The translations under genes were made by a program, and so were the position numbers. Source: an uncultured Prevotella sp. (GTDB taxonomy: Bacteria; Bacteroidota; Bacteroidia; Bacteroidales; Bacteroidaceae). From it: 32,578 nucleotides of DNA. The notes beneath the pieces are model-generated. The model searched no databases and was not told the DNA's origin. It worked only from the letters and a program-made list of their open reading frames with translations. Positions 23,716 through 30,884 of the stretch are shown piece after piece. The first letter of the stretch is position 1. Each line of letters begins with the position of its first letter. Where the stretch lies: NCBI RefSeq assembly GCF_946407605.1, contig NZ_CAMJOS010000034.1, positions 1 to 32,578 on the forward strand, written 5' to 3'.

Positions 23716-24770
23716 TGTATTGCTTTTAGATGTTTCTGATATGTCTGCTTGGGATCTGCCTTCCACTGATATTGGCCGTAGATCTTCTCAATGAGCCACT
23801 TGGGCAGCAGACGCTCGAAGTTGCGCACTAGGATGATGTCGTATTTGCGGTGGAAGTTGATCCAGCAGTCGTTGCAATGGTGTGAATAGTGGCATTGGGT
23901 CTGACAGGCCGATGCTCCGTTGAAAATCTCGTCGAGTGATTGCTCGTGGATATTGCCCAACATCACATCAAGGTTCTGGCAGAGCGGTACATCGCCATTA
24001 CTATGTACCACGAGACTGCTCATGATACTTTGACAACGAAGCCGAAGATGTCCATTTCGCCATTCATCATAGAGTGCCACGAAGTCGTAGTTCTCTTGTG
24101 TGTCGTGGATGCTCTGCGGTATCTGCGTCACGAAGTCCGAGGCCGTCAGCAGTTCGCTCGTCGTGTCGAAGAAGGCCATCGTCCCGTAGATGCCGATGCG
24201 CACATCCACACCGTATTGCTTGGCTATGTCGATGACGAAGGCCATATCGTCGAAGTTGTTCCAAGGCGAAAGGCAGAACATCAGCGACAGCGGCACTTCG
24301 TCCTTCAGTGCCTCCACCACCTGAATCACGCGGTCGTAGCCGTCACGCCCCCGCATCCGCTGGTAAGTCTCGCGGCCTCCGTCGAGAGAGACGTACAGAT
24401 GCTGGGGCTGATAGCGACGGACGGCTTCTATGACACGGCGGGGCGCGAGACAATTAGACAGCAGCGTGTAGTTCGGGTGATGCTTGCGGAACCACGCCAT
24501 GATTTCCGCAGCCTGTGGGTGCAGGATAAACTCGCCACCCTCCAGTCCTACGGTTGTTCGTTTTGTGATGCATTTGCTTTGCATGATTCGTCGGATGTCA
24601 TCGAGCGATAGATGTTCCACCTTCTTCTGCCAGATATTGCAGTGTTTGCAGCGCGACTGACACGCGGTCGTTGAGTAAATCATCAGTTGCGACAGCCGCT
24701 TGTGGCGTGGCCGCATAATGTTGTTCAGATAGAGTAGCCCGTTGTAGGCATAATCGTAAATCGTGTACAT
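23712..24770 (-). CDS. Radical SAM protein with SPASM-like C-terminus
   Basis: A 352-residue enzyme with the canonical radical SAM cluster motif, Cys37-x3-Cys41-x2-Cys44 (TACQSRCKHCNIW), followed by LEGGEFILHP, the GGE-type SAM-binding loop. The C-terminal third has a SPASM-like set of cysteines (DVPLCQNLD, then ACQTQCHYSHHCNDCW), so a second Fe-S cluster is likely. SPASM enzymes modify peptides, proteins or sugars; I see no precursor peptide gene beside it. It is coupled by ATGA to a Gfo/Idh oxidoreductase, suggesting sequential steps on one substrate. Its leader has a 15-bp perfect inverted repeat and the GTGCAGTC-N16-GACT motif shared with the sigma-barrel gene. Confidence 0.88.
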   Translation of the reverse strand: MYTIYDYAYNGLLYLNNIMRPRHKRLSQLMIYSTTACQSRCKHCNIWQKKVEHLSLDDIRRIMQSKCITKRTTVGLEGGEFILHPQAAEIMAWFRKHHPNYTLLSNCLAPRRVIEAVRRYQPQHLYVSLDGGRETYQRMRGRDGYDRVIQVVEALKDEVPLSLMFCLSPWNNFDDMAFVIDIAKQYGVDVRIGIYGTMAFFDTTSELLTASDFVTQIPQSIHDTQENYDFVALYDEWRNGHLRLRCQSIMSSLVVHSNGDVPLCQNLDVMLGNIHEQSLDEIFNGASACQTQCHYSHHCNDCWINFHRKYDIILVRNFERLLPKWLIEKIYGQYQWKADPKQTYQKHLKAIQ

Positions 24771-24774
24771 ATAA

Positions 24775-24818
24775 ATTCGTTGCAGTTTCTACTTATAAAG
24801 TCTGAAACTGCAACGAAT
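24775..24818 (-). promoter_or_regulatory. 15-bp inverted repeat just upstream of the radical SAM start
   Basis: Arms ATTCGTTGCAGTTTC (24775-24789) and its exact complement (24804-24818) surround a 14-base loop. The right-hand end is 4 bases from the ATG at 24770. On the minus strand the first arm fills the 16-base spacer of the GTGCAGTC-N16-GACT motif, the loop holds GACTTTATAAGTA, and the second arm is the 5' leader. It could be an operator around the -10 region or a leader hairpin that masks the start codon. There is no T-run, so it is not a terminator. Confidence 0.75.
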
Positions 24819-24826
24819 GACTGCAC
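24799..24826 (-). promoter_or_regulatory. Candidate ECF promoter of the radical SAM-Gfo/Idh operon
   Basis: GTGCAGTC (24819-24826 on the minus strand), 16 bases, then GACTTTATAAGTA from 24802 downward. Same motif and spacing as 25443-25470 and 27212-27239. No TAnnTTTG box is in this leader. Confidence 0.65.
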
Positions 24827-24837
24827 AGGGCGGGAGG

Positions 24838-25404
24838 TTATTTCTTCAGTTTTCCCTTGCTTTCCAGATATTTCGTGAATATCTCCCACTGTGCTGCTCG
24901 TTTTGCACGATTGGCTTTCACCAACTCGTCGTTGAGAAACTGCGGCGTGTTGGGATAGCAGTCGTAAAGGTAGTAGTGGCCGTCATCAATAACCTCGCCA
25001 TCCATCTTTCCACAGCAAAGAACAAGGTCGTCAAACACTTGGCTACAGATGAGACCGACATGGGTGGCCCCACCTGAAAAGAGATGTTCGCCACCAAGAT
25101 AGAAATCGACGCTTGCAAGCAACGGGATTTGTTCCTTTAGTGGTGTCATCGTGTCGCAGAAGCGCAGTTCACGGGTAGTGACGTCAAACCATTCAATATC
25201 ATTCTCGGTGAAAAGGACATTCTGTGTGTCACCGATAGAGCGCGTCCCAGACTCATTGACACCACAGGCATATAGCGTGGTTTCTGATGCAGGACACGTG
25301 GTAAATGGCTTCTCGGGTTCGTTACCGTCAAGACTGCAAGCAGTCAACGTTGTGCTGGCAATGGCTATCGCCATCATCCAAGCGAGGGGTTTGTAATACT
25401 TCAT
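24838..25404 (-). CDS. Lipoprotein of unknown function, Cys-rich
   Basis: A 188-residue lipoprotein: signal peptide with lipobox LTAC followed by SLDGNEPEKP. The mature part has several Cys residues (TTCPASE, YACGVNE, RFCDTM, LICSQV, LCCGKMD, YDCYPN) and no domain I recognise. It ends in a basic helix (KANRAKRAAQWEIFTKYLESKGK). It lies 68 bases after the sigma-barrel gene and 67 bases before the radical SAM gene, all on the minus strand. Its own leader carries the GTGCAGTC-N16-GACT motif with the AGAGACG extension shared with the sigma gene, so it is a prime candidate target of that sigma factor. Confidence 0.75.
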   Translation of the reverse strand: MKYYKPLAWMMAIAIASTTLTACSLDGNEPEKPFTTCPASETTLYACGVNESGTRSIGDTQNVLFTENDIEWFDVTTRELRFCDTMTPLKEQIPLLASVDFYLGGEHLFSGGATHVGLICSQVFDDLVLCCGKMDGEVIDDGHYYLYDCYPNTPQFLNDELVKANRAKRAAQWEIFTKYLESKGKLKK

Positions 25405-25442
25405 ATTCTACAGAGTTAAAATAAACGTCTCTTTACTTATAT

Positions 25443-25470
25443 AGTCCGCTGAACTGCGAAAAGACTGCAC
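25443..25470 (-). promoter_or_regulatory. Candidate ECF promoter of the lipoprotein gene
   Basis: On the minus strand GTGCAGTCTTTTC, then GACTATATAAGTAAAGAGACG after the fixed 16-base spacer. The TTTTC and AGAGACG extensions also match the sigma-barrel leader. It lies right at the stop of the sigma-barrel gene, 39-66 bases before the lipoprotein ATG. No TAnnTTTG box is present. Confidence 0.7.
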
Positions 25471-25472
25471 GG

Positions 25473-27194
25473 CTACCACGTAAATCTGATGCCCAGCGGC
25501 AGAGAGAAGGTGAACGGATGCTCTGTGCGGTATGTCTCGATGTCGCTCTTCATCGGGATATAGTACTGCAGACTTGGCTCTACGAAGAAGCCAATATTGG
25601 GTGTTAGGTGGTATTGCAGACCAACACCAAATGTGGTAGAGAGCTGCCACGGAGCGCGGATGGCAGTCTCGTCGCCTGCCTCATACTGACCATTCACATA
25701 GAACTCTGAGCGGAGGACGGAATGGATGGGTATCTCGGTTGTAAGACCGAGGCTACCGTAGATGCTCCACTGTCTTCTGTCATACATATTATATATACCT
25801 TTCAAGGGAATCCCAAGGTAGTGGATGGTCTGCTGTTCGCTGATGGTATTACCATCGGCACCCGTCTCAAAGTCGGAGGTTAGACGGCTGTAACTGAGAC
25901 CTGACTCCAGTCCGAAGCGATGATTCAATCGGTACTTCAAAGCCAGCGACCATGTTATTGGCATCTGATGGTGGCTCGTACGCAGAATCTTGTCCTCACC
26001 AGGTCGGTTGGCATTGTTCAGGGCAATGCGCATGATGACGCTGCGGGTTTTGTCACTCACGGCATCGGGATTATTTGCAAGATAGACAGCATAGTCCGTC
26101 CAGTTGTCAATGCTACTCGGGATTATCGGACTTGGGGATGGTCCAGGCAATGATTGTGCAGCTGACGGCGTGGGCTTATAACTGAACGGCTGATTATAAT
26201 GGTTCTGCTCGTCAAACTGCCCTGCGTATGCCAGTTCTAACGACCATTTCTTGTCGCTATTAGTGCTGATAGTTGGCTCTTCTGGGAATAACTCGGCCAT
26301 ATCGTAATGCGGAATCTCGGCCTTGCGTATAGCCTTTGTCGTGTCGGTTGCAATGGTGTCAGGGATTATCTGCTCTTGTGCTATTATATTAGATAATGTG
26401 TCAGACGTGACAGAATCTACAGCCTGAGCGATGACCGATTGCAGGGTGTCAGTCGCAATGACAGTGGTACGATACACTGGCAGATGAACAATCACGGGTT
26501 CTTGCGGCTGGTCAGTCGGAGATTCTTTCGACGATTCTTTCGGTGTCTCTTTCTGTTTCGCCACAACTGGCTTTTCATCCTTGACCGCAGAATCTCCTTT
26601 CCTGAGTAGGAAGAACGTAACAGGAACAAGTAGCAATAGAAGCCCGGCCACCCAATACTGTTGCATCATCTTGCGCAGCATCTTCTTTGCCCGTGCCAGT
26701 TGTGATGATGACGAATGTGGCTCAATGCCCAGCATGTCGGCAATCTCCTTGTGCGTCATGCCCTCGAACACCGACAGCCGGAACACCTGCCCGTAACCCT
26801 CCGGCAGTCTGTCTATCATTCTCACCACCTCGCTCAGCGGCACACCCCTCACGTCCCTTTCCTCGTCCTCGGCGGCAATCAGTTCCGCCTCGCTCGTCTC
26901 TTCGAGCGAAACCGTTGGCAATGCCTCCAGATGATCCTTGCATTTCGATGCCACGTTCCTTGTGATGGCCGTCATCCAAGGCTCGGCCCGCCGCACGTCG
27001 CGCAGCCTGTCGAACGAAGTGAAGATAATCAAGAAAGCGTCGTGCAGCACATCCTCCACCGTCTGCTCGTCGCTGATATAGCGTCGGCACACGCCCCTCA
27101 TCTGCTGGGCGTATGCCTTGTACAGTTCTCCGAGGGCATCCGCGTCCCCCTGTCTGCACCTTTCTATCAGCCGTGTTATCTCCATCGTAAACAT
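25473..27194 (-). CDS. ECF-type sigma factor fused to TM helix and outer-membrane beta-barrel
   Basis: One uninterrupted 573-residue frame with four parts. Residues about 24-92 are sigma70 region 2 (SDEQTVEDVLHDAFLIIF; EPWMTAITRNVA). Residues about 120-177 are region 4, with helix-turn-helix GMTHKEIADMLGIEPHSSSS. Residues 181-197 (WVAGLLLLLVPVTFFLL) are one transmembrane helix. Residues about 198-315 are a Pro/Thr/Ser/Asp-rich linker long enough to cross the periplasm. Residues about 316-573 alternate as beta-strands with aromatic girdles and end in LPLGIRFTW, as in outer-membrane barrels. A normal ECF sigma factor is soluble and about 170-200 residues. Dual membrane-spanning anti-sigma factors are known from Bacteroides; here the sigma factor itself takes that place. 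Activity would need release by proteolysis or membrane-attached action. ATG at 27194 or 27185. Candidate autoregulated promoter at 27212-27239. Confidence 0.85.
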   Translation of the reverse strand: MFTMEITRLIERCRQGDADALGELYKAYAQQMRGVCRRYISDEQTVEDVLHDAFLIIFTSFDRLRDVRRAEPWMTAITRNVASKCKDHLEALPTVSLEETSEAELIAAEDEERDVRGVPLSEVVRMIDRLPEGYGQVFRLSVFEGMTHKEIADMLGIEPHSSSSQLARAKKMLRKMMQQYWVAGLLLLLVPVTFFLLRKGDSAVKDEKPVVAKQKETPKESSKESPTDQPQEPVIVHLPVYRTTVIATDTLQSVIAQAVDSVTSDTLSNIIAQEQIIPDTIATDTTKAIRKAEIPHYDMAELFPEEPTISTNSDKKWSLELAYAGQFDEQNHYNQPFSYKPTPSAAQSLPGPSPSPIIPSSIDNWTDYAVYLANNPDAVSDKTRSVIMRIALNNANRPGEDKILRTSHHQMPITWSLALKYRLNHRFGLESGLSYSRLTSDFETGADGNTISEQQTIHYLGIPLKGIYNMYDRRQWSIYGSLGLTTEIPIHSVLRSEFYVNGQYEAGDETAIRAPWQLSTTFGVGLQYHLTPNIGFFVEPSLQYYIPMKSDIETYRTEHPFTFSLPLGIRFTW

Positions 27195-27211
27195 AACGTC
27201 TCTATCTATTA

Positions 27212-27239
27212 AGTCCTACGACGACGGAAAAGACTGCAC
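27212..27239 (-). promoter_or_regulatory. Candidate autoregulated ECF promoter of the sigma-barrel gene
   Basis: On the minus strand GTGCAGTCTTTTC, fixed 16-base spacer, then GACTTAATAGATAGAGACG, 18 bases before the ATG at 27194. It shares GTGCAGTC, spacing and A/T-rich follow-on with 25443-25470 and 24799-24826. No TAnnTTTG box is seen in this leader, which fits transcription by an alternative sigma factor. Confidence 0.7.
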
Positions 27240-27299
27240 CACCACCCGCATTTTTTTGATAGTTTTTACATTCTTTAGCAGAAAAAGCCCTTTTCGTAG

Positions 27300-28307
27300 C
27301 TATTCTTCTCGAACCAACTGTTCCGCTATTCTTTCAGTTAGAGGAAACAATACTGAATATTTCTCATAATCTTCCTGCAACAATTCTGGCGAAGATGATT
27401 CCTTTGTATCAGTATATTCATATTCGACAACGTAGAATACATCTTCAACATCAATATCCCTTACAAGGTTTTCTTTTTTATGGGTCAATGTCAGATGTCG
27501 ATAACTATTGGAAGATTTTAAATTGAAAACGGAAGGAGCATCAAAATCATTATATCGATATAATTCCGTCTTGTTGTATTTCGATAATACTTGCGTGTAT
27601 CCGAATAGATTTGTCACAAGAGAGTTTTTGGGCCACAAAGCGTCTATAGACAAAAGCATCTCGCTGTTGTCAGAACGAACCTTGCAACTGCCTATTGATA
27701 TAGAATCCGCATAGACTATACCCGATTCTATATTTCTCTTTTTATCACGCATTGTCTCCTCATATAAAGTATTCTTGTCAAGAAACGGGAGAGCCATGTA
27801 CCTGTCGCTAATCATCATGCTTCGTTTCTTCTGTGCAATGTCTTTTCTCTTTGACATAAAGTAATACATTTCGATATTACCGCAATGCACCTTTTTACTT
27901 TTGGTGTCAATATAGAATTCTCGGATTCCGTCTATATAGTACTTCAGACATGAATCTACGTGTTCTATACTCCTGAAGAACACTTTACAATGATAATATT
28001 TCTTTTTCCTTGCTGTAATATTGACTTCTGATAATTTGTAAGAAGATGGAGATAGGAAAATGATGCTATCATTATTACAAATGATATTCCTGGGCTCATA
28101 ACCTATATGAGAAATGTTATATTCGAAGCCTTTCTGAAGTTTAATATATCCTCCCATGTCCGAGCGTCCTATTACAGTTCCATTAGCATCGTAGACAGTA
28201 GCATAGCAAACCGGATTCTTGGTTATGCTGTCTGCCAACATCACTTGCTGGGCAAGCATCTCAACAGATATGAAGGTAAGCAGGATGGTGAAAATAGTTT
28301 TCTTCAT
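27300..28307 (-). CDS. Secreted carboxypeptidase-regulatory-like domain protein (2)
   Basis: A 335-residue exported protein with signal peptide MKKTIFTILLTFISVEMLAQ. The N-terminal part (VMLADSITKNPVCYATVYDANG, split by SDMGGYIKL and HIGYEPRNI) is a carboxypeptidase-D regulatory-like beta-sandwich, the same fold that precedes many TonB-dependent transporters. Residues after about 110 are unrecognised; there is no plug or barrel. It lies 5 bases after a related gene, so the two form an operon. It probably acts in the periplasm or at the outer membrane; partner unknown. Confidence 0.7.
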   Translation of the reverse strand: MKKTIFTILLTFISVEMLAQQVMLADSITKNPVCYATVYDANGTVIGRSDMGGYIKLQKGFEYNISHIGYEPRNIICNNDSIIFLSPSSYKLSEVNITARKKKYYHCKVFFRSIEHVDSCLKYYIDGIREFYIDTKSKKVHCGNIEMYYFMSKRKDIAQKKRSMMISDRYMALPFLDKNTLYEETMRDKKRNIESGIVYADSISIGSCKVRSDNSEMLLSIDALWPKNSLVTNLFGYTQVLSKYNKTELYRYNDFDAPSVFNLKSSNSYRHLTLTHKKENLVRDIDVEDVFYVVEYEYTDTKESSSPELLQEDYEKYSVLFPLTERIAEQLVREE

Positions 28308-28312
28308 AATTC

Positions 28313-29233
28313 TTATTTTGATATTTTCAAACCGAGTTTGGCAGATGGTGTCCTGCCTTTATAAAAGACCTGTGCCTCTTCATTCTGATACGCAGGTTCG
28401 TTCTGTTCCTGCATCCAGTCCATGCCTCGAAATGTCTTTTTGTTCCAAGTTCTGTTTTCCACCTCATCCAAAGTCATGTTGAGAGAGGGCACAAGATTGC
28501 ATGATTCTGAGACTTGCGCTGTGGTTATCCATTCCACAACGACGAATACACCAGTCTGGGGGAATGGTATAGGACGAGTAAGGCAGATGTCATCCTTGCC
28601 GAGTTTCTGACCGGAAGGGAGTATGATACCGCCGCCAATTATGGACTCGTCTTTGGGGGCATTGGTCTTGGCATCTGGCAGACGGAGGTCAAAGCGGAGA
28701 GTGGCATAGATGGGATTCTTGATTTCCGTGAAAACCAGATAATGGGTGGAGTAATCGAGACTTGCCAATATGGAATGAATGTATGGGCTCTCTGTCCATG
28801 TGCTGTCGTAAGGAATAAACAAGGCCATCTCAAATCCATTGGCTCCCTTGTGCTTGGTCTGCGTCTTCGCTTTCATCAATCCCACTGCTGTGGTCTTTAT
28901 TCGTTTGGGGACCTTTGCGCTAATGGCGACTTCATCAAGATTGATGCTCTTCGGAACAAGAATGATCGTTTGTGAGTCGGCTGTTATCTTAGAGATGCTC
29001 TTTGTCTCGTAGCAGATATGAGACAACCGCATCTGTGCTGCTTCGTTTGGAATGGCAATCATCCCTTTTTCGTCCGTATAGCCACCAGTGTCATTCCCGA
29101 AATAGACACTCACAAACGGTATTGACTCATTGGTGATGCTGTCCTTGACAATTATCGTCTGAGACATTCCGAATGTCGCTGTCAACAACATTGTCAGCAG
29201 GAGCAGGAATCGTCTTGTTTGTCTCATATTCAT
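28313..29233 (-). CDS. Secreted carboxypeptidase-regulatory-like domain protein (1)
   Basis: A 306-residue exported protein; the signal peptide ends LTATFGMSQ. Residues about 25-110 have the carboxypeptidase regulatory-like pattern: DSITNESIPFVSVYF, GGYTDEKGMIAIP, LSHICYETKSI and SINLDEVAIS, as in TonB-dependent transporter N-terminal extensions. No plug or barrel follows; the last 190 residues are unrecognised. A paralogous gene follows after 5 bases, sharing only the N-terminal domain. Its leader contains TTCGTTTTATT, also seen in the 124-base duplicated block, and begins right at the end of an Abi gene remnant. Confidence 0.7.
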   Translation of the reverse strand: MNMRQTRRFLLLLTMLLTATFGMSQTIIVKDSITNESIPFVSVYFGNDTGGYTDEKGMIAIPNEAAQMRLSHICYETKSISKITADSQTIILVPKSINLDEVAISAKVPKRIKTTAVGLMKAKTQTKHKGANGFEMALFIPYDSTWTESPYIHSILASLDYSTHYLVFTEIKNPIYATLRFDLRLPDAKTNAPKDESIIGGGIILPSGQKLGKDDICLTRPIPFPQTGVFVVVEWITTAQVSESCNLVPSLNMTLDEVENRTWNKKTFRGMDWMQEQNEPAYQNEEAQVFYKGRTPSAKLGLKISK

Positions 29234-29239
29234 TTCGTT

Positions 29240-29332
29240 TTATTGTTTGACGTTCTCGACGTGGAGACCGCGCGACTGTAGCAATGCCGTCAACTGAGCG
29301 GGCGATGTGTAGGTCTTTGAATAATGTGCCAT
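29240..29332 (-). pseudogene. N-terminal remnant of an Abi_2-like (AbiD/F) protein
   Basis: A 30-codon frame coding MAHYSKTYTSPAQLTALLQ then SRGLHVENVKQ and stop. This matches the first residues of Abi_2 family abortive-infection proteins, which start with a Lys/Tyr-rich stretch, a QLxxLxxRGL motif and then continue for about 300 residues. Here the frame ends at once in TAA, which is part of the AATAAAACGAAA leader of the next gene, so the rest was lost by recombination. A 10-bp inverted repeat (TCGTTTTATT at 29235-29244, AATAAAACGA at 29338-29347) brackets it. No function is expected. Confidence 0.6.
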
Positions 29333-29398
29333 AAGAAAATAAAACGACCCACCGATTTAAGCATTGTGAAGAGGCTTGGCGGGTTCTCGTGGGTGCAT

Positions 29399-30169
29399 TT
29401 ATTCTGCCTCGGCCTCTTTGATTTTCGCTAACAGTTCCTCGCGCTTCGTCTCGTTGGTGCCGTGGACGGCATGACGGACAATACCCTTCTTATCGACGAC
29501 GATTGTGAGGGGGAAGCCCTCATAGCCAATCCATGCCATCATGTCCTTGGCCTCGACGAGGTGCGTCCATGTGAAGTGGTGCTTGTCGGTGATGCGTTTG
29601 GCGGTCTCAGCATCGTGGTAGGTGGCCGAGAAGAACATTACGCCAGGCAATTGCTCCTTCCACTCGGAAAGGATGGGCATCTCTGCACGGCAAGGGCCAC
29701 AGCCGGAGTACCAGAGGTTAATCACCATGACGCGCCCTTTCACGCTGTCGTTCGTCCATGTTCGTCCGTCCATGTCCGTCTCCGAGAACTGCGGAAACGG
29801 CTCGCCCTCTTTGGGCGAATACCATGTGCCGTCGGCCTTGACGCCCGCCTGTGTCAGCGAGGTCACCGTGGCCATCATATTAAGACCGCTTAGGAACTGG
29901 TCGGCGTTGTGAACCTGTTCGCGGGGAATAGCCTTGCGAATGACTGACTTGGGCAGCGTGGCGTTGACGTTGATTACGATGACGCTGTTACCCTCTTTGT
30001 CCTTTAGTCGCGACATGGTTTTCTCACCGTCGGGCAACTGAGGCATTTCACGGAAGAAATAGCCGTTGGAAAGGAACTTCGGGATGACCGTGTCGATGCG
30101 CTCTTCCTGTGCCTGCCCCGCCAATGCGACAAGGGCAAGCATCATCGTGATAAAATTTTTCTTGTTCAT
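29399..30169 (-). CDS. Periplasmic TlpA-like thioredoxin-fold protein
   Basis: A 256-residue exported protein. After the signal peptide (MNKKNFITMMLALVALAGQAQ) and an N-terminal domain of about 100 residues, a thioredoxin/redoxin fold carries the active site WYSGCGPCRAEMP (Cys157, Cys160) and the cis-Pro region GYEGFPLTIVVDKKG. Such TlpA/ResA-like proteins reduce disulphides in the periplasm. The N-terminal extension (FLSNGYFFREMPQLPDGE) is common in Bacteroidales. Its promoter, leader and start codon lie in a 124-base block duplicated before the aspartyl protease gene at 22524; the mature proteins are unrelated. Confidence 0.88.
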   Translation of the reverse strand: MNKKNFITMMLALVALAGQAQEERIDTVIPKFLSNGYFFREMPQLPDGEKTMSRLKDKEGNSVIVINVNATLPKSVIRKAIPREQVHNADQFLSGLNMMATVTSLTQAGVKADGTWYSPKEGEPFPQFSETDMDGRTWTNDSVKGRVMVINLWYSGCGPCRAEMPILSEWKEQLPGVMFFSATYHDAETAKRITDKHHFTWTHLVEAKDMMAWIGYEGFPLTIVVDKKGIVRHAVHGTNETKREELLAKIKEAEAE

Positions 30170-30200
30170 AATCTTTTCGTTTTATTACTATTTCGTGCTG

Positions 30201-30208
30201 CAAAGTTA
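30201..30208 (-). promoter_or_regulatory. -7 box for the TlpA-like gene
   Basis: Reads TAACTTTG on the minus strand, 32 bases from the ATG at 30169, followed by GCAGC. No exact TTTG is found at the usual -33 distance; the position holds the T-run of the preceding terminator. Confidence 0.7.
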
Positions 30209-30220
30209 CAGAAAGTCCCA

Positions 30221-30261
30221 CGAAAAAGCCCCCGACATGACCGGAAAGCGGTCGTCGGGGG
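30221..30261 (-). terminator. Terminator of the abiE-crp unit
   Basis: On the minus strand CCCCCGAC-GACCG (30261 downward) pairs with CGGTC-(AT bulge)-GTCGGGGG, loop CTTTC, then GCTTTTTCG. A 13-bp stem with one 2-base bulge, 33 bases after the Crp-family gene stop. Confidence 0.85.
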
Positions 30262-30293
30262 TGCAGGTCTTAAACTAGTTAAAGAGTTTTGCC

Positions 30294-30872
30294 CTATTTC
30301 TTGCTTTCGAACGTGATTGACTTGCGAATCGTGCTCAGATAGTTTGGGGTGATGCAAAGGAAGGAGGCGAGGTCTTGTAAGTCAAGATGCTCGACAATGC
30401 CGGGGCAACGCTGCAGCAGCAACTCATAGCGTTCGCGGGCTGTGGCACGATGAAAGTCTTGATAGCGTGCCTTGAACTGGTTGAGCATGTGCTCGCCTAT
30501 AACAGCACGCAGTTCCATGTTCTTGATGCTCTGACGGAAGAAGCCAAACAACTCCTCACCGCTAACCCTCCATACACGGCAGGACATCATGGCTTCGATG
30601 GTAGCCTGGGAAGGTTGACCTGACAGGACGCAAGGATAATCAGCCACGAATTCGCCCTCAAACGAGAACCATGTGAGATGCTCCATGTCGTCGCTGATGC
30701 CATACGTTACATACTTGAAGCACCCTTCGGTGACGAAGCCGAACCATCGTGCGGGGTCGCCCTCGCGCTCCAGCTGGTCGCCCTTGCGGTAAGTCACCTC
30801 CTTGCCCTCGCGCTCGCAAAACTCGCGCAGCGCCTCAATATCAATACTGTTTTTCCCGAATTTCTGCTCCAT
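30294..30872 (-). CDS. Crp/Fnr family transcriptional regulator
   Basis: A 192-residue regulator: an N-terminal cyclic-nucleotide-binding-type beta-barrel (VTYRKGDQLEREGDPARWFGFVTEG as consecutive motifs YRKGDQLEREG and WFGFVTEG) and a C-terminal winged helix (LDLQDLASFLCITPNYLSTIRK). It lacks a recognisable cAMP phosphate-binding cassette and Fnr-type Cys ligands, as in most Bacteroidetes members, whose effectors are mainly unknown. It starts 12 bases after the abiEii fragment, so it is probably transcribed from the abiE promoter. A terminator follows. Confidence 0.88.
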   Translation of the reverse strand: MEQKFGKNSIDIEALREFCEREGKEVTYRKGDQLEREGDPARWFGFVTEGCFKYVTYGISDDMEHLTWFSFEGEFVADYPCVLSGQPSQATIEAMMSCRVWRVSGEELFGFFRQSIKNMELRAVIGEHMLNQFKARYQDFHRATARERYELLLQRCPGIVEHLDLQDLASFLCITPNYLSTIRKSITFESKK

Positions 30873-30884
30873 ATCGTCGCTTGA

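Larger units (their letters stand above)
30161..30284 (-). repeat. 124-base duplicated terminator-promoter-leader block, copy B
   Basis: Pairs without gaps with 22516-22639. Identical over its first 26 bases and over a 36-base central run. The minus strand reads hairpin with T-run, TAACTTTG (30201-30208), short leader, ATG of the thioredoxin gene. Only the 15-base spacer, the hairpin arms and the last 23 bases differ; hairpin differences keep the pairing. Confidence 0.85.

Noticed and set aside
22636..25404. RiPP cluster around the radical SAM/SPASM-like gene
   Set aside because: No short precursor gene or RiPP transporter was found; the nearby Cys-rich proteins carry export signals and are not typical precursors.
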